NCBI GenBank assembly: GCA_905183005.1
Contig: CAJJDO010000018.1
Coordinates: 746,914 to 810,913 of the forward strand
Origin: Paramecium pentaurelia
Taxonomy: Eukaryota; Ciliophora; Oligohymenophorea; Peniculida; Parameciidae
Length of the DNA: 64,000 nucleotides
Direction of reading: 5' to 3'
Shown here piece after piece: positions 47,071 through 58,641 of this stretch (position 1 is the stretch's first letter; each line of letters starts with the position of its first letter). The translations under genes and the position numbers were made by a program. The notes under the pieces are model-generated. The model made no database searches. It saw only the letters and a program-made list of their open reading frames with translations, and was not told the origin of the DNA.

Positions 47071-47747
47071 TACATAATATCATTATGATTATAAAGTTTT
47101 TAGCATACTCATTTTTTGTATAAATTATTGTCTCAAGAATAAGTAATAGGTATTCAATTGTATACTTAACAGTTGATCTCACCTTCTTAGCATCATCACT
47201 TCAAAAAGTTAATATTAAATGATTTCCTAATTTATTGATAAAATTTACCATTTCTATTTATTTTTAATGCGCAATTATCTTTATCAACTAATAAAACTTA
47301 TTTAATTAATTTGAATACTTCTATTCAAATTGATATTAAATTAATATTTGTTTTGTTCTCTTTCAATTTCTTAATGCATTTAATAATTTATTATAAATTA
47401 ATTATTATCTTGTAATCTATTACTTAAATTAAAATAAAATAGAAATAATGCTGCTATAACAAAGTATAAATATTGTCCAGGATAAATAATCAGTCAATTA
47501 AATAGTTTATAATAATTATTGATAAAGCAATGGATTGAAAAACATATAATTAAAAATGATTAAAAATTGTTTATAAAAATGATTTGAACTTTTTTTATAT
47601 TGATTATCAAATTTATTCTAACAGTAAAATCTCTAATTGTTTTCAAAAGGTCTTTTAATTTTAATTTTGCTTGTTTATTTACATTGTTTATAATACTATT
47701 CTTTTTGATGCTGATCTTAGACTTATTAATAATTTATTAATCACATT
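47071..47747. other. Intergenic, no gene seen
   Basis: About 0.7 kb after the broken CCR4-like gene. Only very short frames, for example one of 24 codons near 47449. Hydrophobic runs around 47580-47740 lack a start and consistent frame. Confidence 0.45.
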
Positions 47748-48448
47748 ATGAAAAATTCACAGAAATGCTCGAACTATCAGAACGAAGCTTATAATAAATT
47801 AGAAATTACTTCATCATAAGTGTTAAAAGGGAAAATAATTGAGAAGGATGAATAGGTCAATTATTTCGAAATACATTTAGATAAATGATTAGTAAAGTTC
47901 TTGTACATAATCGTTTAAGATTGAAGAGATAAATCTTTAATTACTAATAGATAAATCATAAGAAAAATTGCAACAATAGGAATAATTATAACTGCACTCT
48001 CCAACAGGTCGAAATAGATCAAATTCGTTTGAAGACTTATAATAGAAATTAAATGATTATATTGAGCAATATATTTAAGACATTAAAGAGCCATAACATT
48101 TTTTAGACACGTATTCGTTATAAAACTCTGAAATTTGCGATGATGAATTTTCATCACAATCTATCGATTTATGCTAGAGAATATATTAAGTAGAAATAAA
48201 TTAATTTATTTTTTTAGAGAATAATAGCTCAACTAAATCTATCAGTTATATAATCTAATTCAATTGAATAGTCTACTACTAAGTCATCACCTAAAAATAA
48301 TGATTCAATTCAGATAATGAATTACATGACTACATCTACTCCTCTAACTCCAGTATAATTAGAAGATGTTCCAAAAAAAAATATTACAAACTCATCAAGT
48401 TAAGATTAAATAGGATTTAAAAATAGTTGGTATTCTTTGAAGTCTTGA
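47748..48448 (+). CDS. Hypothetical Ser/Gln-rich protein with short coiled coil
   Basis: 215 residues from MKNSQKCSNYQNEAYNK to NSWYSLKS at TGA 48446-48448. Introns of 25 nt (near 47856-47880) and 28 nt (near 48193-48220) leave 216 codons. A coiled-coil stretch (INLQLLIDKSQEKLQQQEQL) is followed by a basic/Ser patch (SPTGRNRSNSFEDL) and a Ser/Thr/Pro-rich end. No family recognised. Confidence 0.6.
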
Positions 48449-48609
48449 ATTTAATATATAACTAAATGTTTCATTATTTTTTTGTTTCATCATTTAAATC
48501 CTATTCTAATATCAAAACTAATTGATCTTGCCATACGATATTATAAGTTCTTAATGCGATACTATAGAAAATTAGCTTTCAAATTAAATTTAGCAAGAAT
48601 AATAATTAA

Positions 48610-49473
48610 ATGTTGTCAGAAACAGTTATTTAATAATCTCCAGCAAAGAAAATTATCAAAAGAATACAAGGATTAAAAAAAAAAGGAATTTTTACATAAG
48701 ATGAATAAAATAATTTTCAGGATGAACATAAACAAAGTTTAGAAGATAGACTAAAAATGTAAAATTATCTAAAAGAGGCTAAGGAAGACCTTATGAAAAT
48801 TGCTAATCAAAATAAAGATTTCATGATATTCTCATCTTATGAAGAAATGTCCAAACACAGAGAAAAAAGAAGAAATGAAGAATAACAAATGATTTTTAAA
48901 CCTTTACAATTTCCAACCAAAGGTGGATCTGTAATAAGATGTAAAAAAATTTAGTAAAATACGACACCAGAAGAAATGAATGCAAACTATGGTATATTAA
49001 CTTTAGATTAGAAAATCAAAGCAAATAAAGCATATACTGATAGATAAGAAAGCAATTCCCCAAATAAATTTGATTTTACAGAGAAATTTCATCATATAGA
49101 AGGAAAAATTGCAAAACAAAATAGAATAGAAATCATTAAAGAATATAGTAAAATTTATAAAAGAGTTCAAATAAAGCCAATTCCAAAATAATTAAATGAA
49201 TCTCAATATACTTCAAAATATAGATAGGCAGTTTAAAAAGTCTAAGTAATAAATCACAGAAAAAGTGGAAAAAACATTTTACCCGTTTTATCTGTTGAGA
49301 AAAAAGAATCAGTAGAATCTATTCTATCAGATCTGAATTATAGTAGATGGTCATTAGAGTAAGATGTTAGTTATTAGCATATTCCAGACCAAAAAATAGG
49401 ATTATAATAAAGATTAGGTGGTGGATTTACAAAATTAAACAAAGAAAAATATTTAGAATACTTTTCTAAATGA
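48610..49473 (+). CDS. Hypothetical charged protein
   Basis: 287 residues without introns, from MLSETVIQQSPAKKIIKR to KYLEYFSK at TGA 49471-49473. Highly charged: a helical segment (DRLKMQNYLKEAKEDLMKI, EEMSKHREKRRNEEQQ), then a basic region with KPLQFPTKGGSVIRCKK and RLGGGFTKLNKEK. No known domain. The start at 48610 was chosen because upstream the frame shifts within a run of ten A and no earlier ATG is in frame. Confidence 0.65.
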
Positions 49474-49611
49474 ATTTTATGATTTTATCTTTTTATGTGT
49501 TAATGTACCTAATTAAAAATGAATTATGTTTCAATCAATTAAATTAAGTTAGATTTATTTTCATATTTATTCTTTAAGCATAAAGCAAAATTATTATAGT
49601 TCAATTTGTAA

Positions 49612-50752
49612 TCAAATTCATTTTCCTTATCACAACTTTCGTGTGCTTTTAGATGTGTAAATTCTCCAAATTTAGATTTACTCGGCTATTATCTGGCCTA
49701 AGAATGAACTCATTAAAATTGTTAATGAAATCTAATAACATTTTAATATTAAATAATCATATATTTTAACATAACTATATAGTAAAATATTTTAAATGGA
49801 TTGTGCTTTTAAATTTATAGAGTTATATTAAACATGATAACTTTTAAATCAAAAATCACATAAAGTAATTTGAGAGAATTTTATTCTAAAGAATAAGAAT
49901 ACAAAATACTTTACTTTAGTTTATTTAATTATATTCCTCAATGAATTATTATTTATAAGGTATTTTTTAATCCGTTTTTATTAATATTAATTTTAATGAA
50001 ATTCACAATTTGTTTCTTATTGGGATTGGTAACACTTAATGCAGTCTTCGTCAAAAAGCCATCTGATCCAAATGCAGTTGTCTTTGCTGAATTGGAAGAG
50101 GTAATTAATTTCATTGAAATTAATAGATTGAAGAACACGCATTAGGAAGAAAATTACTTGATACAATTGCTCTATAAATGAAAAATTAAGCTCCATTGGC
50201 TGATATTGCTAGAATGCTTTAAGAATTGAGAGAAAACTTATTATTATAATAATAATAAGCTGAATTAAAACATGCTGCTGATGAAGCTGATTGTGCTGCT
50301 GAAATTGCTGGTTACAATAGAAGAATCGATTATGCTTCCAATGAAATCAGTGAATCAACAACTGAAATCACAGCCTTATCTGCTTAAGTCTAATAATTGG
50401 AAAGTGAAATTGAAAACATCTAAGTGTAATTGGGAATTCTTAACGATTAAGAAGAAACATTGAGAACTCAAAGAGCAAAAGATGCTGAAGCTTTTACTCA
50501 AAGAATTAAGTCCACAGCTGATGTTGTTGAAGCCTTGAACGTTGTTGCTGCAAAATTATCAGCTATTCAACCTGAATAAGATCCAAAAGCTGTCTTCTTA
50601 GAATTACATAACATGGGTAAGAGTAACCCAATTGCTGCTTTGGTTTCAATTGCCTCGGCATTCTCAAAGGAAAGATTATAATAAACATAAGACAAGATTG
50701 CTGAACTTAGATAATCAATTGAATAATCAGCTGTTGATGACTAAGAAGCTGA
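49612..50752 (+). repeat. First copy of a 1,141-bp perfect direct duplication
   Basis: Identical to 50754-51894, offset 1,142 bp. The two copies meet at a single N (50753). It carries the spacer upstream of a trichocyst matrix gene and its first 230 or so codons. Confidence 0.9.
49996..50752 (+). pseudogene. Truncated duplicate of the trichocyst matrix gene
   Basis: Same start (MKFTICFLLGLVTLNAVF) and same sequence as the full gene at 51138, but cut by the N at 50753 inside the codon run for DDQEAE. It is probably not a separate gene but the end of one contig that overlaps the next. Confidence 0.85.
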
Positions 50753-50753
50753 N

Positions 50754-51894
50754 TCAAATTCATTTTCCTTATCACAACTTTCGTGTGCTTTTAGATGTGT
50801 AAATTCTCCAAATTTAGATTTACTCGGCTATTATCTGGCCTAAGAATGAACTCATTAAAATTGTTAATGAAATCTAATAACATTTTAATATTAAATAATC
50901 ATATATTTTAACATAACTATATAGTAAAATATTTTAAATGGATTGTGCTTTTAAATTTATAGAGTTATATTAAACATGATAACTTTTAAATCAAAAATCA
51001 CATAAAGTAATTTGAGAGAATTTTATTCTAAAGAATAAGAATACAAAATACTTTACTTTAGTTTATTTAATTATATTCCTCAATGAATTATTATTTATAA
51101 GGTATTTTTTAATCCGTTTTTATTAATATTAATTTTAATGAAATTCACAATTTGTTTCTTATTGGGATTGGTAACACTTAATGCAGTCTTCGTCAAAAAG
51201 CCATCTGATCCAAATGCAGTTGTCTTTGCTGAATTGGAAGAGGTAATTAATTTCATTGAAATTAATAGATTGAAGAACACGCATTAGGAAGAAAATTACT
51301 TGATACAATTGCTCTATAAATGAAAAATTAAGCTCCATTGGCTGATATTGCTAGAATGCTTTAAGAATTGAGAGAAAACTTATTATTATAATAATAATAA
51401 GCTGAATTAAAACATGCTGCTGATGAAGCTGATTGTGCTGCTGAAATTGCTGGTTACAATAGAAGAATCGATTATGCTTCCAATGAAATCAGTGAATCAA
51501 CAACTGAAATCACAGCCTTATCTGCTTAAGTCTAATAATTGGAAAGTGAAATTGAAAACATCTAAGTGTAATTGGGAATTCTTAACGATTAAGAAGAAAC
51601 ATTGAGAACTCAAAGAGCAAAAGATGCTGAAGCTTTTACTCAAAGAATTAAGTCCACAGCTGATGTTGTTGAAGCCTTGAACGTTGTTGCTGCAAAATTA
51701 TCAGCTATTCAACCTGAATAAGATCCAAAAGCTGTCTTCTTAGAATTACATAACATGGGTAAGAGTAACCCAATTGCTGCTTTGGTTTCAATTGCCTCGG
51801 CATTCTCAAAGGAAAGATTATAATAAACATAAGACAAGATTGCTGAACTTAGATAATCAATTGAATAATCAGCTGTTGATGACTAAGAAGCTGA
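50754..51894 (+). repeat. Second copy of the 1,141-bp duplication
   Basis: Exact repeat of 49612-50752; continues without a break into the rest of the trichocyst matrix gene. If the duplication is an assembly fault, this copy or the first should be removed. Confidence 0.9.
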
Positions 51895-52256
51895 AGTTTA
51901 AGCTTAAATTGATTACTAAAACATGTTGGCTTAATTCGCCGATTAAAGAAAGAATTTGTAAATTTACTTTTAATCATTTTAGCTAAAATGCTTTAAAAGA
52001 TAATGAAGCCAAGTTAACCTAAACTTAAAATGCTTTGGGAGCATAAAAAAAGAGAAAGGAAGATGCTGGTAGAGAATTAGCCACTGCAACTGCTGGAAAG
52101 ACTTAAAAGGAAAATGACTGTGAAGCCCTCAGAACCTAATATGCCAGAGATAGTGAATAAAGAACCAAGGAAATTGGAATCATCAGATAAGTTGAAGAAA
52201 TTTTGGCTACTAAATTAGAAGGTGCCTCAGGATACTTAAAGAACAGAATTAATTGA
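51138..52256 (+). CDS. Trichocyst matrix protein (TMP family), second gene
   Basis: 355 residues with signal peptide (MKFTICFLLGLVTLNA), then HALGRKLLDTIALQM, ADIARMLQELRENLL, and long coiled coils rich in Ala, Glu and Gln with a mid-protein HNMGKSNPIAALVSIASAF. The ending is GASGYLKNRIN. The layout (LLDTI near the N-terminus, paired coiled coils) is that of trichocyst matrix precursors, a different subfamily from the gene at 27744. Introns 51243-51268 and 51958-51982 leave 356 codons. C-ending codons are frequent, again pointing to high expression. Role: crystalline core of trichocysts. Confidence 0.88.
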
Positions 52257-52500
52257 TTTGGTTTTATTCAAATAATTCTTACAATTCATCTATTGTTTAG
52301 TAGATTAATTCACCATGATTTAAAAAGTTTATAAGATCATGATATCATAAGTTCCAATTCTCCTCGAATAAACTTTATTTTACATTTATTTACATTAAAT
52401 TTAATTAGCTCTATATTCTTATCACAATTATTATGAACTATCAAAATTAATTATATAACACTTCAAATAGTAAATCTATTCTTTTAATTTTTATTCCAAA

Positions 52501-54432
52501 ATGTCAGAAGCAAAAAACCAATAAGAGAATAATCAAGGTGATTAATAGCAAGAAAATCCATAATAAAAAAACAATGGGGAATCAACTTAATAAAATCAAC
52601 AAAGTTAAGAGAATCAAAATGAAAAAAAAGAGGAATAACAAGGCCAATAGTAAGGAGAATAATCATAAAAGAATGAATCTGAGTTGGTGGAACCAAAAAA
52701 AGAAAAAGGTTATATTTTGATATTTACAATATTAGGTCCTTATGATATTGATGAAGCAGATTTAACACCAAGATTTGTTAGGGCAATGTAAGTGCTAGGG
52801 TACACGTATTAAGATTTACAAAGAAAATAAAGAAAAGATATCATTAATATCATAAAAACTAAAGGTATATATTCACTTATAGATGTAGATCCATTGGGAA
52901 ATAAAATAAATTAAGAATTAATAGATGCTCTATCTAATCATTTAGAACATTCAAGAAAATAAAAAATTAATGAAATAAGAAAAGAAATATAATACATACC
53001 AATTCCAGAATAGAAATAATAGTAGTCACTAGCAGACTAATCTATTATGTAGTCTTCAATAGCAGAAAAGTCGATAATTCTAGATAAATCAATTGTATCA
53101 ATGAGTAAATCAATATTGACTAAATCATTGTCCCCTTTAGAATTAGAATTTAAGTTGTATGATAAAATAAAAAAGAAAGAAAGAGCAGAACTACACAAAG
53201 CAAAAAAGGAAGAGGAAATATTATCAAAATAAATTGAGTATTAGCATAAGCAACAGGAATTGGAAGAGAGATTAGAAAAACATAGATAACAAAAGATAAA
53301 ATAAAAACATATGTAAACTCAATAATAGTAGGAGATTTAGAAATGGTTACACAATCGATCAGATGCTGAATCATCTAATTTCAATTAAGCAAAGTAAATT
53401 GTAGAAAATTTGAAGAATGAAATAAAGGATACTCAATAATAAAGAATGTATTTGAATCCTAGAGAGAAAATAGAGAAAGTTAAAAGCATGAATGATTTAA
53501 GAATCAAAGAACTAGAAGATTTATAGCGGAAAAGGGAATAAAATATGATGGAAAGACTTGAAAAATTATAAGAATTGTCATAAAAAGTAGATAATGAAAA
53601 AAACATGAAAACATTTTAAGAATTATAAAGAGAGCTCAAAGGGTTACTAAAATAAGAGAAAGTTTAGATTCGATAAGAAATGTTAGACGAATATCATAAT
53701 TATATGAAATAATAGCATTAAACTGAAGATTAAAAGAGGATAATTTAGGTGATAAAAAATAAAGTAATTATTTATTAATTCTTAGACTCGTAAAGAAGTT
53801 TAATAAGAAATGTATAAATAGTCCTTAGAAATTAAGTCATAATAACTTGATAAGAAATTAGAAAAATTTAAGTAATTGCAAACAGAAAGCCTGAAAATCA
53901 AGTCATCATCTGCTGTTTCATTTCCTAAACATGTGTCAGCCAATAATTTCGGGCAAATGAAGGCAGAATATGAGAGAAGAATAGGATTTTAGGATGATTT
54001 AATTAGGGAAATTGAGAGAACTGAAAATATATAAAAAAGATAACGAAAAGAAGAATAAATGAAATAAGATATGAAATTATTAAAAGAGGCTCGAAATACA
54101 GAAAGTAAAGAATTAGAAATATCAAAAATATCTAATATTGTTAAAGATATGAAATAATTTGAGAATAGTAATATGGCTAGTACAAAAAGATAGTTGGCCT
54201 AAATAAAAAATTTACATCATGAACGCGAATTATGTATTTATAAAGAATTAATTTAGAAATTATAAAGGAAATAGAAGAAAGAAAAAAGAGGGATGAGGAA
54301 CAAAGATAAAAATAAGAAAAATTAGATTATGAGAAAAAGAAAGAAAGATTAAGAAAGAATATTGATTAATATAAAGAGCAAATATAAAGTGAAGAAAAAA
54401 AGAAATAATAAGAATAAGAATAATAATCATGA
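52501..54432 (+). CDS. Coiled-coil protein with Gln-rich N-terminus
   Basis: 628 residues. The first 60 are Gln/Asn/Glu low complexity (MSEAKNQQENNQGDQQQ). Then a folded-looking block GYILIFTILGPYDIDEADLTP...FVRAMQVLGYTYQDL. The remaining 480 residues are charged coiled coil with a break at SSSAVSFPKHVSANNFGQMK, ending QQEQEQQS. Introns 53764-53785 and 54234-54256 leave 629 codons. Many glutamines come from TAA/TAG codons. Probably cytoskeletal, inferred from composition only. Confidence 0.8.
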
Positions 54433-54606
54433 AATATTATAATTATAAAGGATTCAAATAATTAAAACACTAATTTAACTATTAATCTCATCAACTTTAT
54501 AATTGAAATATTCCTTTTTTTGATTTACTCATTATGTTATGCAATCTCATCACCAAAATCTTATGTTTAATATATTTCAAGAGTATATTGTTGCTCTCAA
54601 GCACAA

Positions 54607-55257
54607 ATGATTATATAATTTTAATTAAATGAAAGATTGTAACATAAGCTTCTAAAATAAACCAGCCTTAGTTATTTCTAGAATATACAAATCAGACAGT
54701 AGATTTCAATTACCAAAAATAAATTAATTTCAATCATAATACCAAACAATATTTATTACAATGAATATTTCACTGAAGTAAGGGGAATTAAAGCTTTGCC
54801 AGATAAGCAAAAATAAAATTCAGAGAGAAGATTAAAATATAGACTTAAAGAAATAGAAGTGAAAAACAAACAACTAAAATCCCTTTCAACTAAGCATCTT
54901 TAAAATGAACAAATAGAAAAGAAGGAGATTAATAATTTAATACTAGAACCATATTTTGTTTAAAACAACTTGAAAGCAAAAAAATATAGAATTGGAGCAT
55001 TTTAACATGATTTATAATAACAATCTTTTGGGTTTTCTCCAAATTCCAATATCAATCATAAATAAGAGAAAGAAACTAGGAAACCTCGGTTTTTTTTTTA
55101 AGTAACACATACTGAAAAAGTAAAAAATTCTAAATTAACTCAAACAGAAAATGATCATTTAATAACAGATTAAGAGTATAATTTTTGGAAAAATTATGAT
55201 TTAGATTAGGAAGAAGATGAAGATTTTATTAATAACTATGTTAATGGATTACTTTGA
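54607..55257 (+). CDS. Hypothetical protein with acidic C-terminus
   Basis: 216 residues, no intron, from MIIQFQLNERLQHKLLK to EEDEDFINNYVNGLL at TGA 55255-55257. Contains ISITKNKLISIIIPNN, a basic coiled stretch (RRLKYRLKEIEVKNKQLK) and the acidic tail. The frame is open upstream of this ATG, so the start may lie earlier. No family recognised. Confidence 0.6.
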
Positions 55258-55423
55258 TTAATAACTATGTAAACTTTCGGAATTTTGAGTATTTGTAATT
55301 TAAATTATTTTTTTCAATTTCTTTACATTTTTTTGATTGGTCATCAATTAATTATTTCTATAAACCTTGAATTTATATTATTTTATATAATATAAAAATT
55401 CAGGAAACTTGCAAGGATAGACT

Positions 55424-55989
55424 ATGTCTTTGATTCATAAGACGTCCAAAGAGCTTAATGAAACATCTTATAAAAAAAATAAGCTCATTGGTATTATGTA
55501 ATCTAACTCAGAAATAACTTAGATTGATGAAAAAGTAAATTCATAATCTAACTTACTTTATAGATACTAAAATAGAGAAACAAAAAATTCATAATACAAA
55601 AATAACTACAGCCCAAATAGTAAATATAACAATAAATCCTTAGTTTTAGATAATTCAACTTTAATATTGTTGACGGAGAAATGTTAAATAGAATCAATTA
55701 TGAAGGCTCCTTATATATAGAGTATGTAAAAATATTACTGAATTGAAAAATTTTAATAATAAAGGAATTCTATTCGTAGGAGGGGATACATAGTGCGAAA
55801 GTTTTATCTAGCAATACCGATATGTAGAAATATTTTTTTCAAAGATTTACATTGAAAATAGTAAATTCTTAAAGTTAAGAAATAAGAAAATTCAATTACT
55901 TTCGTAATCAGCATGTTAGAAATACTAAGAATATTATTTTTAACGATATTGATGTGAGTACAAAGGTGGAGAGAACGCAATTATTTTGA
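55424..55989 (+). CDS. Hypothetical protein, splicing unresolved
   Basis: From MSLIHKTSKELNETSYKK the frame runs 106 codons to TGA 55739-55741. A second run in another frame, beginning near EFYSQEGIHSAKVLSS and ending KVERTQLF at TGA 55987-55989, also looks coding. An intron should join them near 55730-55772, but no clean GTA...TAG pair of normal size was found. Polar, Asn/Ser-rich; no domain. Confidence 0.4.
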
Positions 55990-56408
55990 CTTTATTTATA
56001 TTCTTAAATGAATGGAACTATTAATAGTGAATACTTTATATTAGTACCAAAATGAACTACCTGTCATTTTATTTTGAGACATTATTTTTTTGATAAAACT
56101 AGATAATGCCTATTGCAGACGAACCATAAAAGAGAAAGTATACATCAAACTTTCTATACCAACAACTATTGAAGATCAAAATTTCTAAATCAAATTAGAA
56201 AATTTTAAAAGAGCTAATTTTCAAAATTCGTTACTATTGAAGCCCTGATAAAATGATACCTTCATAAAATGTTTTATTTCAAATAGCTTTATAATTCTTA
56301 GAAATAAAATTAAGTAAGTTATAAGTAAAGGCATAAAAGAGAGCTGGTGAAAAATTGCTTTAAAAATATAAAAAGTGATTAAATATCTTATTTTTTGAAA
56401 TTAATATA
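55990..56408. other. Possible coding remnant, no complete gene
   Basis: A run around 56110-56250 reads NAYCRRTIKEKVYIKLSIP and ends NSLLLKP at a TGA. It looks coding but has no start I can join to it. May be the last exon of a small gene or a remnant. Confidence 0.3.
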
Positions 56409-57300
56409 ATGTCGGGAGAATAGCCTATACTTAAAGCATCTAATGTAAAATTAGACACAATTGTATTTTTAACATCAATATTAGGCAGCAATAAAAATTA
56501 TTAAACTAGCTAATGATAATCCAATTATTCATTAGTATGGTTATCTCTTAGGAATTTTTGAAGGTGAAACTATTGAAGTTACTAATTGCTTCCCTACTAT
56601 TGATATGGATGAAGAATAAGATCAATAGTATGAATATTTAGATTATGCAAAAAAACATCATTTGGACTTTCACAAGCTTGGTTTATATCTCATCACTGAT
56701 TAAAATAAATATTTTACTTTAGGTTAATTTGATGATATCAATAGACTATAATTCTTTGTTAAATACACCTTTATCTTAGTATATTCCTTGTAATTGGCAA
56801 AATCTGGTCATTCATATCCATTATATGCATTTTTGGTATTTTATAGATTAATGAGAAATATTCAGAAATTTATTCTAAAGATGAATTTTCAATGTTGGAT
56901 ATAAAGAATGATAAATTATACAGATAACTTCCTATAGAATTACTCAAAACTCAATTAACAGAAGTAAATCAAATTCTTATTAGGCTATTTTGCATCAATA
57001 CAGAACCTCAATTGAAGAGAAATTTGAGTATGAAGAAACAAAATTCACCTCCAATATGTCAAATTATGGTAGATAGTTAATTGAAACAATTGAAGAATAG
57101 GTGAATTTATCAGATAAAATCAATTCGTCTACTTTGAATAAAAAGGAGGGAAATAATGTAATTAATTAAAGCTAATTATTAAGTAGCCTGAATTATTAGA
57201 ATATTTAATATCCATGAATAAGCTTTATTATTTAGCAGAAGCAATTAAAAAAGAAACATAATTTACAATAGAAACTGAATAAGTTTTGAAAAATATATGA
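56409..57300 (+). CDS. Translation initiation factor eIF3 subunit h (MPN domain)
   Basis: 273 residues. After MSGEQPILKASNVKLDTI the MPN domain reads AAIKIIKLANDNPIIHQYGYLL, EGETIEVTNCFPTIDMDEE, FHKLGLYLITDQ, FILVYSLQLAKSGHSYPLYAF and EIYSKDEFSMLD, matching eIF3h in order. The JAMM metal motif is absent, as in eIF3h. The C-terminal helices (LIETIEEQVNLSDKINSS; YLAEAIKKETQFTIE) close the protein. The frame needs very short introns: 22 nt (56463-56484), 11 or 20 nt near 56838, 20 nt near 56961, and 17 nt near 57182. With 22+11+20+17 removed, 274 codons remain exactly. Part of the eIF3 complex on the 40S subunit. Confidence 0.8.
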
Positions 57301-57607
57301 AAAAATAATTGATAGTACATGCGAACAGTTTAAGCAATTATTGTTTTTCAAGCAATTTGAATTTTTCCTTTTTAATCAAATTTTGAAAAATATTAATCAT
57401 AAAATAAATTTTGCTGTTTAGTAGAATATTATTTAATATTATTGAAAATTATTTTATAGCTTTAAAATATTAATAAATATATTTATATAATAAATGTATA
57501 TTAAAAGTATTGTTTTTTTTTGTTTAATAAATAACATAATTCAATCATAAAGGAATTCTTTCGTTAATGTTAATCAATTAGGATTGTCAGTAGAAATTAA
57601 TTGGAAT

Positions 57608-57907
57608 TCAACATAATTAATGGACTGAAAATCTTATCAAAATCTAATTTTGAGTTGTTGCTAGTTTCATCAATTTGAAATATAAAATTTTTATATGTTT
57701 TTAATATATTATTTATGAAACTTCTTATGTAGGACAATATCTATCTTGGGATAGCTAATTATTAAATAATTTAAGAATTTCTTATTCGATAATTTTATAT
57801 GTTTTTGCATAATTTTATTGACATTACTTGATTAAAGCATCCTACTCTCCTGTTGGTTAAACTTCTTAAATAGCTTTCGCATCTAATTGAAAACCTTGTG
57901 AGGCAAA
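57608..57907 (-). pseudogene. Duplicate of the small frame at 58747-59046
   Basis: Exact copy inside the duplicated unit. It is probably the same locus assembled twice. Confidence 0.4.
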
Positions 57908-58093
57908 TCAATTTTAAACAATATACATTTATTAAAACAAATAGTAATTATTTCTTTTGTTTGAAAATTAAATTATATATTAATAAGTTCTCTTACAATT
58001 TTAAGTATATCAAATAAATTATTATCATTTTATCCTCATTTTTTATGATTATATCGATATAAAAAATTATTATATAATCATTTCTTTAATGAT

Positions 58094-58640
58094 TCAGAGC
58101 GTAATTTTTTTTAATTGAATTTAACAAAATTTTAATGCTTAGATAAAATTTTTGCATACAAAGGTTAATTAGAGTTGACTATGAAAATATGAATAATATT
58201 TACTCAAATTATTAAAATTATAGAAACTCTTTGAGAAAGAGCCATTCATATCTGGTTGACTGATTAAGACCTTTCCTTCAGAGTGATATGGGCTACCTCG
58301 TGTTTTAGCCTTGCTACTGCTTCTTGAAACAGAAATGTTTTTATTCTAAGATAGACTTCTTGAGTGAACCATTTAATAATTTTTGAGATCTGGAGTTTTC
58401 GATTTCTTAACACCTAACTTAGGCTTAGAATTTTATTAGATCGAATGAGGTTATCTATTTATATATTTAGGATTAGATACCCGTAAATATCGCTGATGTC
58501 AGTTTGCCTTTAAATTCTTATAATATCTTAAGTGTTGAAATATTAGGTTTAGGCAATTTTTTTAGAAACTGATTCACTTCGTTAATCTAATCTAGATTTA
58601 CATCTGACTTATTATTGCTAATTAACTGGTTATTTGTATA
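58094..58640 (-). pseudogene. Duplicate 3' end of the MAPK15-like gene
   Basis: Exact copy of the last part of the kinase gene (tail with HSRSLSQNKNISVSRSSSK), cut by the N at 58641. Probably an assembly duplicate rather than a second gene. Confidence 0.8.
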
Positions 58641-58641
58641 N

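Larger units (their letters stand above)
57503..58640. repeat. First copy of a 1,138-bp perfect direct duplication
   Basis: Identical to 58642-59779, offset 1,139 bp, copies meeting at a single N (58641). It carries the 3' part of the MAPK15-like gene and the small minus-strand frame downstream of it. Confidence 0.9.

Noticed and set aside
48465..48676. Longer upstream start for the gene at 48610
   Set aside because: The upstream frame is shifted by one base at the run of ten A and does not lead into the conserved downstream frame.
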